Assembly: GCF_036711975.1 (NCBI RefSeq)
Contig: NW_027248940.1
Span: 2,046,001-2,110,000, forward strand
DNA length: 64,000 bases
Reading direction: 5' to 3'
Source: Onthophagus taurus
Lineage: Eukaryota; Arthropoda; Insecta; Coleoptera; Scarabaeidae
Numbering within the stretch: position 1 is the first letter of the stretch; every line of letters begins with the position of its first letter. Made by a program: the position numbers and the translations under genes. Positions 10,888 to 22,500 of the stretch are shown in pieces. Below the pieces are notes generated by a model. It was not told where the DNA came from, did not search any database, and worked only from the letters and a program-made list of their open reading frames with translations.

Positions 10888-12584
10888 TAATTGTTTATAG
10901 TTTAAACTTGTTGCTGCATTTCCTTCAAATAATTTAGTAATTAAAAAAGGAATTTATTGTTCTGCCATTTAATTGTATTTTTATCACGTTTTGATTATTT
11001 GTTTATTAAAGTTTTTTTTTTAATTGCTTTTTAATATAATATTACTGATTTACAAATGACAGACAAACAGAAAAGAAAAAACAAAAAAAAGTGACAAAAA
11101 AAGCACAGAATTTATTACATTCTGTCACTTTTTAAGTACAATAATGACATTTTATTACACATTTTTCGAAAGAAGAAAGAAGAAAAAGCCACTTGAAAAA
11201 CATCAAAAGTAACTAAGCTAAGCTTTATAAACATCCTGTATGGTGTATCTAATATCTTTGAATACTATCATCTACCTACTGGCTTTGACTATTGTCTGAC
11301 GTAGTTTCAAGGTAAAATCGGAAAAAATATCGTTTTTACATCGTTTTCAAAAAGATCCTGTAATAGGCACATTTTGGAAGAACAATTGAATATCTCAAGA
11401 ACTATGAACACTGTGAAATAGTAACATATATTTTATTGTATAAACAAATTTAGTTGTATTCATAATATGATAATATATACAGAGTGTTCCGTTTAAATAA
11501 GTTTGCGTACTCTCCATTACGCTTAAATGGAACACCTGTATAAGTGAAAATAATTTTAGGTAATAGAAAGTGATGAGTCAAACAACTTTTGTATAAAACA
11601 TTTTTTTGTTTTTCAAACGGTTTAGTAACTATCGACCGCCGGTATAGTAATAACTCACCCTGTATAATATAATGTATAGCAATACAGTGATGTTAATTTA
11701 TTAACACGTTACATGGCGCTGTGGCTAAGGAATCTGTAAAAAAAGAGGCTGTTTGGAAAAAAACCTAACATAAGAAAAAATAATTTCTAGAAAACGACTT
11801 TTGTGTCAAACGAATCCGTTAACAGACATTTTTTATTCGTTACAAGACAATTCATAGTAATATTATGCAACCCAGCGTACTGATATGTATGCTTGGTTAA
11901 GTTGAAGTCAGTAAAAATATTATGAAATTGTGAACCAAAGGGTTCTTGGTTCTTGGGAAAGAGATAGGATAGAAAATAACTAACTCGCAGTGATGACACC
12001 TAACTACATTTTATTTTGATGTTCTTCTAACAACAACAACTTACATTGTATAGATTACGAATTCGTTGGCGTCACATCCAACCCCATAATATATGAACGT
12101 ATCCCCCTGCAAAAGCCTTGATGTGACGTCATTGGAAGAACTGATTTCTATGTTTTTATTTATACAGTGTATTTCACTTAAGAAGCAAGATACAAAAATA
12201 TAAAAAAAAGATATAAAATAAAATAAAAAAATATTAAAATATAAAGCGAAATATTAACGGTTAAAATTTTATTATTTTTAGGTTATCCAACTTGTCTCGG
12301 TTACCATGGTGATTAAGATCCAAATATTGCAGTTGCTTGTCAAAATTAACGTTGAATTTAAGTTTTTCTAATGAAAAACACATAATTAATTGGATTTAAA
12401 GGTTGTATTTAATTCAAAATGGGTAAATGGATGAAATTATAAACAAGGTAAGTGAATTAAATCAAAAAAAAAATATTTTTAGACCAATTAAAATGTACAG
12501 GAATTTAGGGTTAAATAACAATAAAAACTAGAACTAACACTAAACCTAGAACTAGAAGAAGTTATATATAAAAAGTTCGAACTT
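10888..12584. other. No gene seen; one small inverted repeat
   Basis: AT-rich non-coding DNA. The only structure I can support is the 63-bp inverted repeat at 11478-11540, listed separately. Short open stretches here have no family features, splice signals or codon bias. Confidence 0.5.
11478..11540. mobile_element. Tiny inverted-repeat element or MITE remnant
   Basis: TACAGAGTGTTCCGTTTAA at the left is mirrored by TTAAATGGAACACCTGTA at the right, with about 26 nt between. ACAGGGTGTTCC-like termini next to TA are typical of insect MITEs. This one is so short that it may be a fold-back of two ends after internal deletion. Confidence 0.5.
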
Positions 12585-15335
12585 TCAACTTTTAATTTTG
12601 ACATATTTTTCAACTTCATAAAAATCCTTTAAAATGAGTCCAAACTCGACATATCTAACTTTAATATTAATGGAAATACAATCACTTCCGGTTTGAAACG
12701 TCAACGTCAATTTTGACATATTTGTCATCTTCATTAAAAAACCTTTAAAATGAGTCCAAACATGACGCACTTATCTCAAAAAACAAAAAAGTTTGAAAAA
12801 AAAACGTTAAACCCGAAGTTAGCAACAATGAAGATAGCAATTTAATTATTAAATATTAATACCAACCTTAATTTTTAATTTTTCTTATTGTATTTTTGTT
12901 TTTGTGATAAATTTTAAGACATTTTATAAAAATTAAGAATTTGTCAAAATGACATTGACATTTCAAACCGGAAGTTGCTTATATCTCGACTAATATTGGA
13001 ATTAAACGTATCATGTTTGGGCTCATTTTAAAGGATTTTTCACGACAATTTCAAATATGTCAAAATTGACGTTGACATTTCTAACCGGAATATAACCATA
13101 ACTTCATTAATATTGAAGATAAATATGTCGTGTTTGTACTCATTTTAAAGGATTTTTAATGAAGATTATTAATATGTCAAAATGGAGGTTGACATTTTAA
13201 ATATGAAGTTAGTTATCATATAGTAGACAATTGGACAACTTCATGGTGTACTTTCATAATGTATTCTTTATTAAAAAAATCTTTAAAATGAGTCCAAACA
13301 TGACGCACTTATCTCAAAAAACAAAAAAGTTTGAAAAAAAAACGTTAAACCCGAAGTTAGCAACAATGAAGATAGCAATTTAATTATTAAATATTAATAC
13401 CAACCTTAATTTTTAATTTTTCTTATTGTATTTTTGTTTTTGTGATAAATTTTAAGACATTTTATAAAAATTAAGAATTTGTCAAAATGACATTGACATT
13501 TCAAACCGGAAGTTGCTTATATCTCGACTAATATTGGAATTAAACGTATCATGTTTGGGCTCATTTTAAAGGATTTTTCACGACAATTTTAAATATGTCA
13601 AAATTGACGTTGACATTTCTAACCGGAATATAACCATAACTTCATTAATATTGAAGATAAATATGTCGTGTTTGTACTCATTTTAAAGGATTTTTAATGA
13701 AGATTACAAATATGTCAAAATTGAGGTTGATTTTAAATCTGAAGTTAGTTATCTTATACTAGACAAATGGACAACTTCATGGTGTTCTGTCATAATGTAT
13801 TCTTTATTAAAAAAAAACTTTAAAATACGTCCAAACATGACGTACTTATCTCAAAAAACAAAAAAGTTTGAAAAAAAAACGTTAAACCCGAAGTTAGCAA
13901 CAATGAAAATAGCAATTTAATTATTAAATATTAATACCAACCTTAATTTTAAATCTTGTTTATTGTATTTTTGTGATAAATTTTAAGACATTTTATAAAA
14001 ATTAAGAATTTGTCAAAATGACATTGACATTTTAAACCGGAAATTGCTTATATCTCCACTAATATTGGAATTAAACGTATCATGTTTGGGCTCATTTTAA
14101 AGGATTTTTCACGACAATTACAAATATGTCAAAATTGATATTGACATTTCTAACCGGAAGTTGACCATAACATCATTAATATTGAAGATAAATATGTCGT
14201 GTTTATACTTATTTTAAAGGATTTTTAATGAAGATTACAAATATGTCAAAATTGAGGTTGATTTTAAATCTGAAGTTAGTTATCTTATACTAGACAAATG
14301 GACAACTTCATGGTGTTCTTTCATGATGTATTCTTTATTAAAAAACATTTAAAATGAGTCCAAGTATGACGCGCTTATCTCAAAAAACAAAAAAGTTTGA
14401 AAAAAAAACGTTAAACCCGAAGTTAGCAACAATGAAGATAGCAGTTTAATTATTAAATATTAATACCAACCTAAATTTTAAATTTTATTTATTGCATTTT
14501 TGTTTTTGTGATAAATTTTAAGACATTTTATAAAAATTAAAAATTTGTCAAAATGACATTGACATTTCAAATCGGAAGTTGCTTATATCTCGACTAATAT
14601 TGGAATCAAACGTATCATGTTTGAACTCATTTTAAATGATTTTTCACGGCGATTACAAATATGTCGAAATTGACGTTGACATTTCTAACCGGAACTTGAC
14701 CATAACTTTATTAATATTGAAGATAAATATGTCGTGTTTGTACTCATTTTAAAGGATTTTTAATGAAGATTACAAATATGTCAAAATTGAGGTTGACATT
14801 TTAAATCTGAAGCTATTTATCATATACTAGACAAATGGGCAACTTCATGGTGTTCTTTCATGATGTATTCTTTATTAAAAAAAACCTTTAAAATGAGTCC
14901 AAACATGACGCACTTATCTCAAAAAACAAAAAAGTTTGAATAAAAATACGTTAAACCCGAAGTTAGCAACAATGAATATAGCTATTGATTTTAAAATTAC
15001 TTCGAATTAAACGTATCATGTTAGGGCTCATTTTAAAGGATTTTTCACGACAATTACAAATATGTCAAAATTGATATTGACATTTCTAACCGGAAGTTGG
15101 CCGGAAGTCATTAATATTGAAGATAAATATGTCGTGTTTGTACTCATTTTAAAGGATTCTTAATGAAAATTACAAATATGTCAAAATTGAGGTTGACATT
15201 TTAAATCTGAAGTTAGTTATCATATAATAAACAAATGGACAACTTCATGGTGTTCTTTCATGAAGTATTCTTTATTAAAAAAACCTTTAAAATGAGTCTA
15301 AATATGACGCACTTATCTCAAAAAACAAAAAAGTG
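12585..15335. repeat. ~537-bp satellite array with inverted submodules
   Basis: ATCTCAAAAAACAAAAAAG recurs at 12773, 13311, 13848, 14377, 14916 and 15315, so the period is 529-539 bp with a shortened last unit. Within each unit a module of roughly 110 bp (CATTTTAAAGGATTTTT .. AAATATGTCAAAATTGA .. CCGGAAGTT) occurs two or three times forward. A reverse-complement copy of its core (TTTAAAATGAGTCCAAACA) occurs once. The first 190 bp (12585-12770) is entirely in the reverse orientation. Confidence 0.9.
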
Positions 15336-15539
15336 TTTTTTTAAACACGTTCAGCTGTTTTACAACAATTTACAACAATATTGTTTTAATATTTATTTCA
15401 ATATAGTACATTTAAATGACAATAAATACACTTTTTTTTAAATTTAATATTTCCTATAAGGTAATTGAATTATATTTAATGATCAATTTTTACTATAAAT
15501 CCGCTAAAATTTCATGAACCCCTTCGGAGCACGATTCTC

Positions 15540-15852
15540 TTAAAATAAATTTAATATTTGAACTTCATTTTCCACCAAATCGATGAACTCGTCACTTTCC
15601 CATCTAAGGTGCCAATCGTAATCTTTGAAGCAATCCCCATGTTCAGTCTCAATGTATGTAATCCATACACACACTTCACTTTCATCATTCTTGTATATTT
15701 GGTAAAATATTTTATCCCTAAAGTTTTATTAAAATTTCATATAATGTTATACACTTTATTTAATTTCTAATTTACCTGAAAAATTCTATATTCCTGAATA
15801 GGGCACATTGAAACTTATGATTCATTTTGTTTTTAAATATTTCAAACTCCAT
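15540..15852 (-). CDS. Candidate two-exon gene, unrecognised
   Basis: Reverse-strand exons 15852-15776 and 15717-15540 are joined by a 58-nt intron with a GTAAAT donor and a CTTTAG acceptor. That intron size matches the P450 introns of this genome. The joined frame gives 84 residues from ATG 15852 to TAA 15540 with no internal stop. The intron contains in-frame stops, so the frame is open only if spliced. The product is rich in aromatic and acidic residues (for example YIETEHGDCF, DYDWHLRWESDEF, LVENEV) and contains no signal peptide or membrane segment. I do not recognise a domain. The open frame continues a short way upstream of the chosen ATG to a stop, so it may be the last two exons of a longer gene or of a transposon gene. 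It lies inside the segment bounded by the inverted matches at 9855 and 16148. Confidence 0.4.
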
Positions 15853-16194
15853 GCACGCTGTACTCACATTTTCGTATAATACAATATATTATGGCAGTGC
15901 ATACGTGTATTGTACCCACGTGTTATCTATTTTCTGCGCACGCGCATTCAAGCGTCGGTCGTGGGGCATGCCTTTTAGCGTTCAAAACCGTTAATTCAAA
16001 CCTTCCCCATACCTTTTAGTTACCTACTTCCATCGCTTGCGTCTCCAACCTGTAGATGGTGCTGATTTGTTTTGATTTTTACCGCCAACTTATATTCTGG
16101 CTCCTTTTACTACCAACCTAAATCTAGTTACCTCCTAAAATCACTAAATTTAGGTTGGTCACTTTCCCTATATGATAAATTTAATAATAAATTA
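15853..16194. other. Intergenic; hairpin end near 16105-16170
   Basis: This stretch is slightly less AT-rich than its surroundings. ACCAACCTAAAT (about 16107) and ATTTAGGTTGGT (16148) form a hairpin with about 25 nt between. The second arm is part of the 23-bp inverted partner of 9855-9877. No gene was found. Confidence 0.5.
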
Positions 16195-17075
16195 TAAAGT
16201 AAAAAGATAAAGTAACAAGGACAGTATGCATAAATGATAAAACATAAAACGTATAAGATGTTTTATTAAACATATTAATTTAATTGATAACATTTATTTC
16301 AAAAATTATCTATTAACTAATGCGGAGTTTATCGTTAAATAAGACAAAAACAATAATAATGAATTAAAATAAATTCAGTTCAATATTATTGTTTACAAAA
16401 TATAAAGCATTCCACAGATAAAGTAATCATTTAAACACGTCAATATAAATTTCCTCTCTAAACATGGAATTTTTTTTAATTCAATTACATAAATAGGTTT
16501 ATGTTATTTTTACCTAGTTTAGTCTTTGGTTTCATCAATGTGGGTGTTATTCTAAAGTTGTTTAATTTATTTGTATTTATTTATTTATTATATTTGGGAT
16601 GCAAACGGTAAGTTTGGACTCAAAGAGAACACCGAGCGATTATCAAAAGATAAAATCAAAAGCGATTATCCAGGTCATCCAGCAATTTCACACAGTCATG
16701 AAGTGAACCAATTGGAGTAAATATTTTGCTGTCATCGGCAAATAAAAGAAATTTTGAGTGGTAAAAGCAGGCATGGATATTATTGATGTAGAACAGAAAT
16801 AACAACTGGCCCAGATGGCTTCCTTAAGAATCCCATGATTAATCCTGTCAAAGGCTATTCATCAACTTGGCTATTGTTATCAAAGGTATTTAATAAAAAA
16901 AAATAGAAAATGAAATCAATTTTGATTCTACTGACCTACCCCAAAAAAAAAATCCCTTTTTGTTGTTCAGGGATTAAGGGTGATTTGACATTAAACATAA
17001 GCAAATAGATAAGGCGTTGAAAGACTTTGAGGCTATTGACAGAATAAAGATGGGTCTATAGTTGGCGATTAAATT
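16195..17075 (-). pseudogene. Non-LTR reverse transcriptase relic, copy A
   Basis: The left part (16195-16611) is the dispersed non-coding repeat also present at 2440 and 45620. To its right the reverse strand shows decayed reverse transcriptase. LGVLFDSKLT-like sequence lies near 16620, LHDCVKLLDDLD and the catalytic block FADDSKIFTP lie near 16670-16760, and further RT sequence continues to about 17075 with stops and frameshifts. The order is that of a CR1/Jockey-like non-LTR element. The thumb is truncated and there is no endonuclease. Copy B at 45620-46645 is the same relic upstream of the second P450, which suggests it was duplicated with the gene. Confidence 0.75.
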
Positions 17076-17279
17076 GAATGGACCCACCTCTGTTTAGGGA
17101 CTCACATGTGATAATCCACGTGAAATGTCGTCTTGAACAAACCAAGGCTCAATACATTAAGAAGAGAGCTTGCGGCTGCTATCCAAGCAACAAATACAGA
17201 ACTGAAATAATCAGGTCGCAGATATCCTGCCTACTTTCAACCACTCGATTCCCATAGGACGGGCTACCGGGAATAGTAA
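17076..17279. other. Short spacer, nothing recognised
   Basis: Unannotated stretch between the RT relic and the GCCTCGG minisatellite. It may be further decayed coding sequence of the same element, but I cannot align it. Confidence 0.4.
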
Positions 17280-17774
17280 CAAAATAATAATAACAAAAAT
17301 TAACCATTATTTGTTGTTTTGTTATACTTGAGCCACTACTTCGGCAACATAGCTGCCTCGGCTTCTAATAAAATATTAATAATAAAAAGTAACCATCATT
17401 TACCGTTTTCTCACACTTGAGACTGCCTCTGCAGCAAAGCTATCTGGGCTTTTAATAATATATTAATACTTCAACTACTAGCTCGGCAACATAGTTGCCT
17501 CAGCTTCTAATAACATATTAACCTTAAAAACAAACTTTTATTTATTACATTGTAATACCTGGGCCACTGCCTCGGTAACTTCGCTGCCTCGGTTTCTAAT
17601 AACGTAATAATAAAATGTAACCATTATTAATTGTTTTGCAATATTTGAGCCACTGCCTCGGCTTCTAATAATTACATTAGAATTATTACATTAATGCTGT
17701 ATGTACAGAAACTTTTACTTATTATTTCGTAATATTTCAACGACTGCCTCAGCACCTCAGCTGCCTCGGCTTCT
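17280..17774. repeat. GCCTCGG minisatellite, second locus
   Basis: At least five degenerate units of roughly 100 bp. Each carries one or two GCCTCGGC boxes followed by TTCTAATAA(T), alternating with AAGTAACCATCATT-like and TTTGTAATACTT-like spacers. It is the same family as 8514-8666 and 9568-9790. Confidence 0.75.
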
Positions 17775-17888
17775 AATATCATATTGCTTTTAAGTCGCGA
17801 TCTGCATTTAGACATTTTAGGATTAAGATGGAAACGTAACGAAGTTTCAAATGGTTCTATCTCCAAATTTTTATCACCCAACTATATA
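17775..17888. repeat. 193-bp satellite fragment, interrupted
   Basis: Part of a 193-bp satellite unit (TTAAGATGGAAACGTAACGA, then TATCTCCAAATTTTTAT and CCCAACTATATA). It stops at TA, where the 1-kb foldback element begins. The unit resumes at 18899, so it was intact before the insertion. Confidence 0.8.
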
Positions 17889-18898
17889 TACAGGGTGATT
17901 CACATAAGAACCGACACAGAGCAGGGACATGTAGAGGACAATAAATTAAGATGATTTAAAGTAACTTACCTCTGTACTAAGTTGTACACCTGAGGAGTTA
18001 TAGGCCTTCAAAGCTGGCTCTTAAATTTTTAAAAAGTTAAATATCTTCGTAATAAATGAAGCTAGAAGAACCACATTTGGTATACGTTATGAGTGTAATT
18101 GGTAGCAAATTGAACTCAATTGAGGCATTTCAAAGGGTTGATTAAGGGTGATGGTACCATAAATTTTGACATATTTTTTTAACCTTTTGGCGGATTTAAT
18201 AATTTACTACTTCATTTCATGTGGAATTTAATTCTAAAACTTTCTTTACTCTTATTATTTTTTAAAAAACATTGTCGTTTTCATAAAAAACTCAAATAAC
18301 TAAAGACACGTATTTCGTTAATGCTACTTAAAATCATCGAAAATTCAGTAGTCGGCTGTGAAATTGTATGTCAAACTTGACAAATAGGTTATAAAACCTT
18401 GTTGTCAAATAACTTTATAACCTGTTTGTCAAGTTTGACGTACAATTTCATAGCCGACTACTGTATTTTCGCTTATTTTAAGTAAAATTACGAAATAAGT
18501 GTTTTTAGTTATTTAAGTTTTTTATGAAAACGACAAAGGTTTTTAAAAAACAATAAGAGTAAGAAAAGTTTTAGAATTAAATTCCACATGAAATGAGGTA
18601 ATAATGCATTAAATTCACCAAAAGGTTAAAAAGATCTGTCAAAATTTAGGAGACCATCACCCTTAATCAACCCTTTGGAATGCCTCAATTGGTCTCAACT
18701 TGCTACAAATTAATACCCTCGGTACACTCATAACGTATACCAAATTTGATTTTTCAAGCTTAATGTATATAATGTTTGAAGGCCTATAACTCCTCAGGCG
18801 TACAACTTAGTATAGAAATAAGTTGCGTTAAATCATCTTAATTTATTGTCCTCTACATGTCCCTGCTCTGTGTCGGTTCTTATGTGAATCACCCTGTA
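17889..18898. mobile_element. 1-kb foldback element, near-perfect palindrome
   Basis: The element begins ACAGGGTGATTCACATAAGA and ends with its reverse complement. The two arms of about 500 bp mirror each other almost completely around a centre near 18395, which includes ATAGGTTATAAAACC and its inverse. TA flanks both sides, indicating TA target choice as in Tc1/mariner-type MITEs. No coding sequence is present. It lies inside a 193-bp satellite unit. A 116-bp terminal piece of the same family is at 44879-44994. Confidence 0.9.
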
Positions 18899-19227
18899 TA
18901 TCATTTTCAAAAGGAAAATTTCAGCTTTAATTTAAAATCAAAATCTTTCTTTAATTTTCATAAATAACCCTCCCACAATATTTTAAGTTGCAACCGGCAT
19001 TTTGACGTTTTTAGTATTAAGATGAAATCGGAACAAAGTTTCAAATGTTTTTATCTCAACATTTTTATAACCCAACTACATATATATTATATATCATTTT
19101 AAAGAGAAAAGTATCACCTTTAATTTAACATTAAAATCTTTTTTTAATTTTCATAAATAATCCTCCCTCAATTATTTAAGCTGCAACCCGTGTTTTGACG
19201 TTTTTAGTATTAAGATGAAAACGCAAT
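18899..19227. repeat. 193-bp satellite fragment
   Basis: About 1.7 units of the 193-bp satellite, ending at GCAAT (19223-19227). Those five bases are the target duplication of the BEL/Pao element and recur at 25056-25060. Confidence 0.9.
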
Positions 19228-19432
19228 TGTTTTTGGGGAATAAATCCACTTTTTAGTTTCTGCTGTATTTTAATATATTCAAGTATAAACGATTAAGTCT
19301 TTACATGCCATGACCGTTAACTCGCGTCTTCGCCATGACACCCCTTCGTGTTGTGTGCAATGTGCACCGTTTTCAATACTACCAACCCAACAGTACTCAA
19401 AACTTAAAAATATTAATGTTACTAACTCAACA
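19228..19432 (-). repeat. BEL/Pao 3' LTR
   Basis: 205-bp LTR, TG..CA-bounded on either strand. On the coding strand it starts TGTTGAGTTAGTAACATT and ends CCCCAAAAACA. It is identical to 24851-25055 as read by eye. A GGCGGCGG-containing stretch directly before it on the coding strand (19433-19445) is the likely polypurine tract. Confidence 0.95.
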
Positions 19433-19505
19433 TACCGCCGCCGTTGAAAGTACTAACTTTCAAGATAAAAATAGGTAAGTATAACGAAAATCTAAATATT
19501 ACATG

Positions 19506-22500
19506 TTATAGTTTTTTAGGTACTTCAACGTCTATAGGAAGAACGCACACCTTTTTAACAGCCCGCTTCACAACACCACTGGTTGTTTTTACACTAATAA
19601 CTCGCACAATATTATCACTGCCAGGATGAACTTCAAGAATTCTTCCCAGTCGCCATTTCAACGGTGGAGTGTTGTCTTCCTTGAGTAATATTAGCTGTCC
19701 AATCTTATCGTTTTCTCCAACAGCTTGAGACCATCTGCCTCTTTGTTGTAGGATGTTGATGTATTCCATAGACCATCTTCGCCAGAAATGTTGATACATT
19801 TGTTGAAGTTTGTTGAATTGATTCAGTCTGTTGAAGGGGATATCCATAACGTCTCGCTGAGGAATCGTATTAAGAGGTTCTCCAATGAGAAAATGTCCCG
19901 GGGTAAGAGCCAAGAAATCATCAGGATGTGTGGATAAAGGAGTAAGTGGTCTAGAATTTAGTATTGCTTCGATTTGAGTAAAAATTGTTGTTAACTCTTC
20001 AAAGGTTAAAACGTTACAGCCAATAATTCGTATAAAATGCGATTTAGCCGATTTGATAGCAGACTCCCATAAACCTCCAAAATGCGGAGAACGTGCCGGA
20101 ATAAATTGCCAATCTATGTTATTTCTCAAGCAAAATCTTTCAAGTTTATCGTTGTTATAGTCGATTACTTTTTTCAACTCGTTGAGATAATTCTTAGCGC
20201 CAACGAAGTTAGTTGCATTATCCGTGTAAACTCGTTTACATAAACCTCGTCGAGATACGAATCTCTTGAATGCGTTTAAAAATGAATCGGTGCTTAGGTC
20301 TGATACCACCTCAATATGTACTGCTTTGGTTGCAAAACACACAAATAAACACACATATGATTTAATGATAGTTCTGTTTCTTAATTTCCCATCTTTGCTG
20401 TTGAATGGGCCAGCAAAATCTATACCCACTACATAAAATGGTCTTATAGCCGATGTGCGATCTCTAGGTAAATCACCCATCAAATAACTGGGACTTACTG
20501 GTTTAGTTCTAAAACATACAATACATCTCCCAATCACCCCCTTCACGACAGTTAAACCGCCAACAGGCCAAAATCTTTGTCTGATGCAAGATAAAAGTCC
20601 CTGTGGGCCAAGGTGCAAATTTCTCAAATGTTCCTCACGTATAATTAAATTAGTCAAAGGATGTCCTTTAGCCAATATGATTGGATGTTTGATGTCGTAG
20701 TCATATTCTGAATTACGCAATCTACCACCAACTCTTAACAATCCATCTTCGTACATTGGATTCAAAGACAATAATTTACTACTTTTAGGCAAATTCTTTT
20801 TAGCCATCAATAAATCAATCTCAGTTTTGAATTCCTGTCTTTGCATGACTTTCAAAAGTCGCATAAACGCGCTTTCTAACTCTAGTGTAGTTAATTTTGC
20901 CTTTATTTTATTTTCATTAGGTTCTCTCAAATTATTGTAGAAGCGCATGCAATACGCAACAACTCTTTTTAATTTATTTAATGATGAATATTTATCAAAA
21001 ATGTCGCATGTAATTGTACAATGGAAAGTTAGTTTATTTTTTTTCTTTTCTGGTAACTCCTTAGGAAAGTTCATGTCAATATCAGGATAAGTTTTACTCT
21101 TTAACCATTTCGGCCCCTCCCACCAAAGGTTAGACTTTATTAATTGAGAAGTCTCGATACCTCTAGAAATCAAATCTGCAGGGTTCTCTGCACTGGTTAC
21201 GTGCTTCCATTGTGCATGTGCTGTTAGTTCTTGTATTTGCGATACGCGGTTTGCAACAAATGTTTGCCATCTCGAAGGATCCGCATGTATCCAAGCAAGC
21301 GCTATGGTGGAATCAGTCCAGAGATAAACCTTAGTAATTTCTGTGTTTAATGAATCAAGTACTTTTTTCACTAGTTCTGCCAACAATAAACAACCATTGA
21401 GTTCCAATCTCGGCAATGAAATTTTCCGTAAAGGTGCTACTCTCGATTTGGCGCACAATAAACGAATCTTTGTTTTAGTTTGGTTTATGGTTTTAATGTA
21501 AATACATGCTCCGTAAGCCATTTCAGAAGCATCGCTGAAACCATGCATTTCTACCATTGCAAAATCTGTTAGCAAAATGTCTCGATCAATTTGTAGTTTT
21601 GCCAAATATTGCATTTCCTCATAAAGCCTCTTGAATGATGTGTAAAGTTCGATAGGTACAGCTTCATCCCACGTGATTCCCAGCTGCCACAAACGCTGTA
21701 AAACTACCTTTGCTTTGATCGTAGAAGGAGATACAATACCAAGTGGGTCAAATATCTGAGCAATAATTGACAGAATAATACGTTTCGTTAATTTCCCATA
21801 TTCAACTATAGGTTTAATTGAATACTTAAGTGTATCGTCTTGTGAGCACCATAAAATTCCCAGCGTTTTTACATCCTTAGAGTCACCTATTAGATAATCC
21901 ACGCTTGTTTCATCGCTTCCTTGCAGAATTTCTTGTGAATTCGAATTCCATTTCCGCAATTCAAATCCGCAACCATTTAAGATCTCACTTAAGTCATTTT
22001 TTAATTTCAATGCTTCTTCCAAAGTCTTTGAACCTGTAATAAGGTCATCAACATAGAAATCGTCGATTATAACTTTAGCTATGTTAGGATGTTTATTTTG
22101 AATATTTATGCCAACTTGATGCAGACTGCGAATTGCCAAAAATGATGCTGATGCGGTGCCGTACGTTACCGTGTTTAATTGAAAATGCTCCAAATCATGT
22201 TCAGGACTTTGTCGCCATACAATACGTTGTAAATTTCTCTGACTAGGTATGATGTTTACCTGTCTATACATCTTTGCAATGTCACCGGTTAATACGTAAT
22301 TATGTTCTCTAAACCTACAGAGAATGGAAAATAATTCCTGTTGTATCGTAGGTCCAATCATTAGAGTATCATTCAGCGAAATGCCAGTACTTGTTTTTGT
22401 CGAAGCGTTAAATACTACTCTGAGCCTCGTAGTGCTGCTTGTATCTTTAATCACTGCGTGATGAGGTAAATAATACGCATATGTATCGTCGCGATTTACT

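Noticed and set aside
12000..12150. TGACGTCA next to ATTGG as a promoter
   Set aside because: CRE-like and CCAAT-like words occur together once, but no exon, TATA box or transcript-like structure is nearby.
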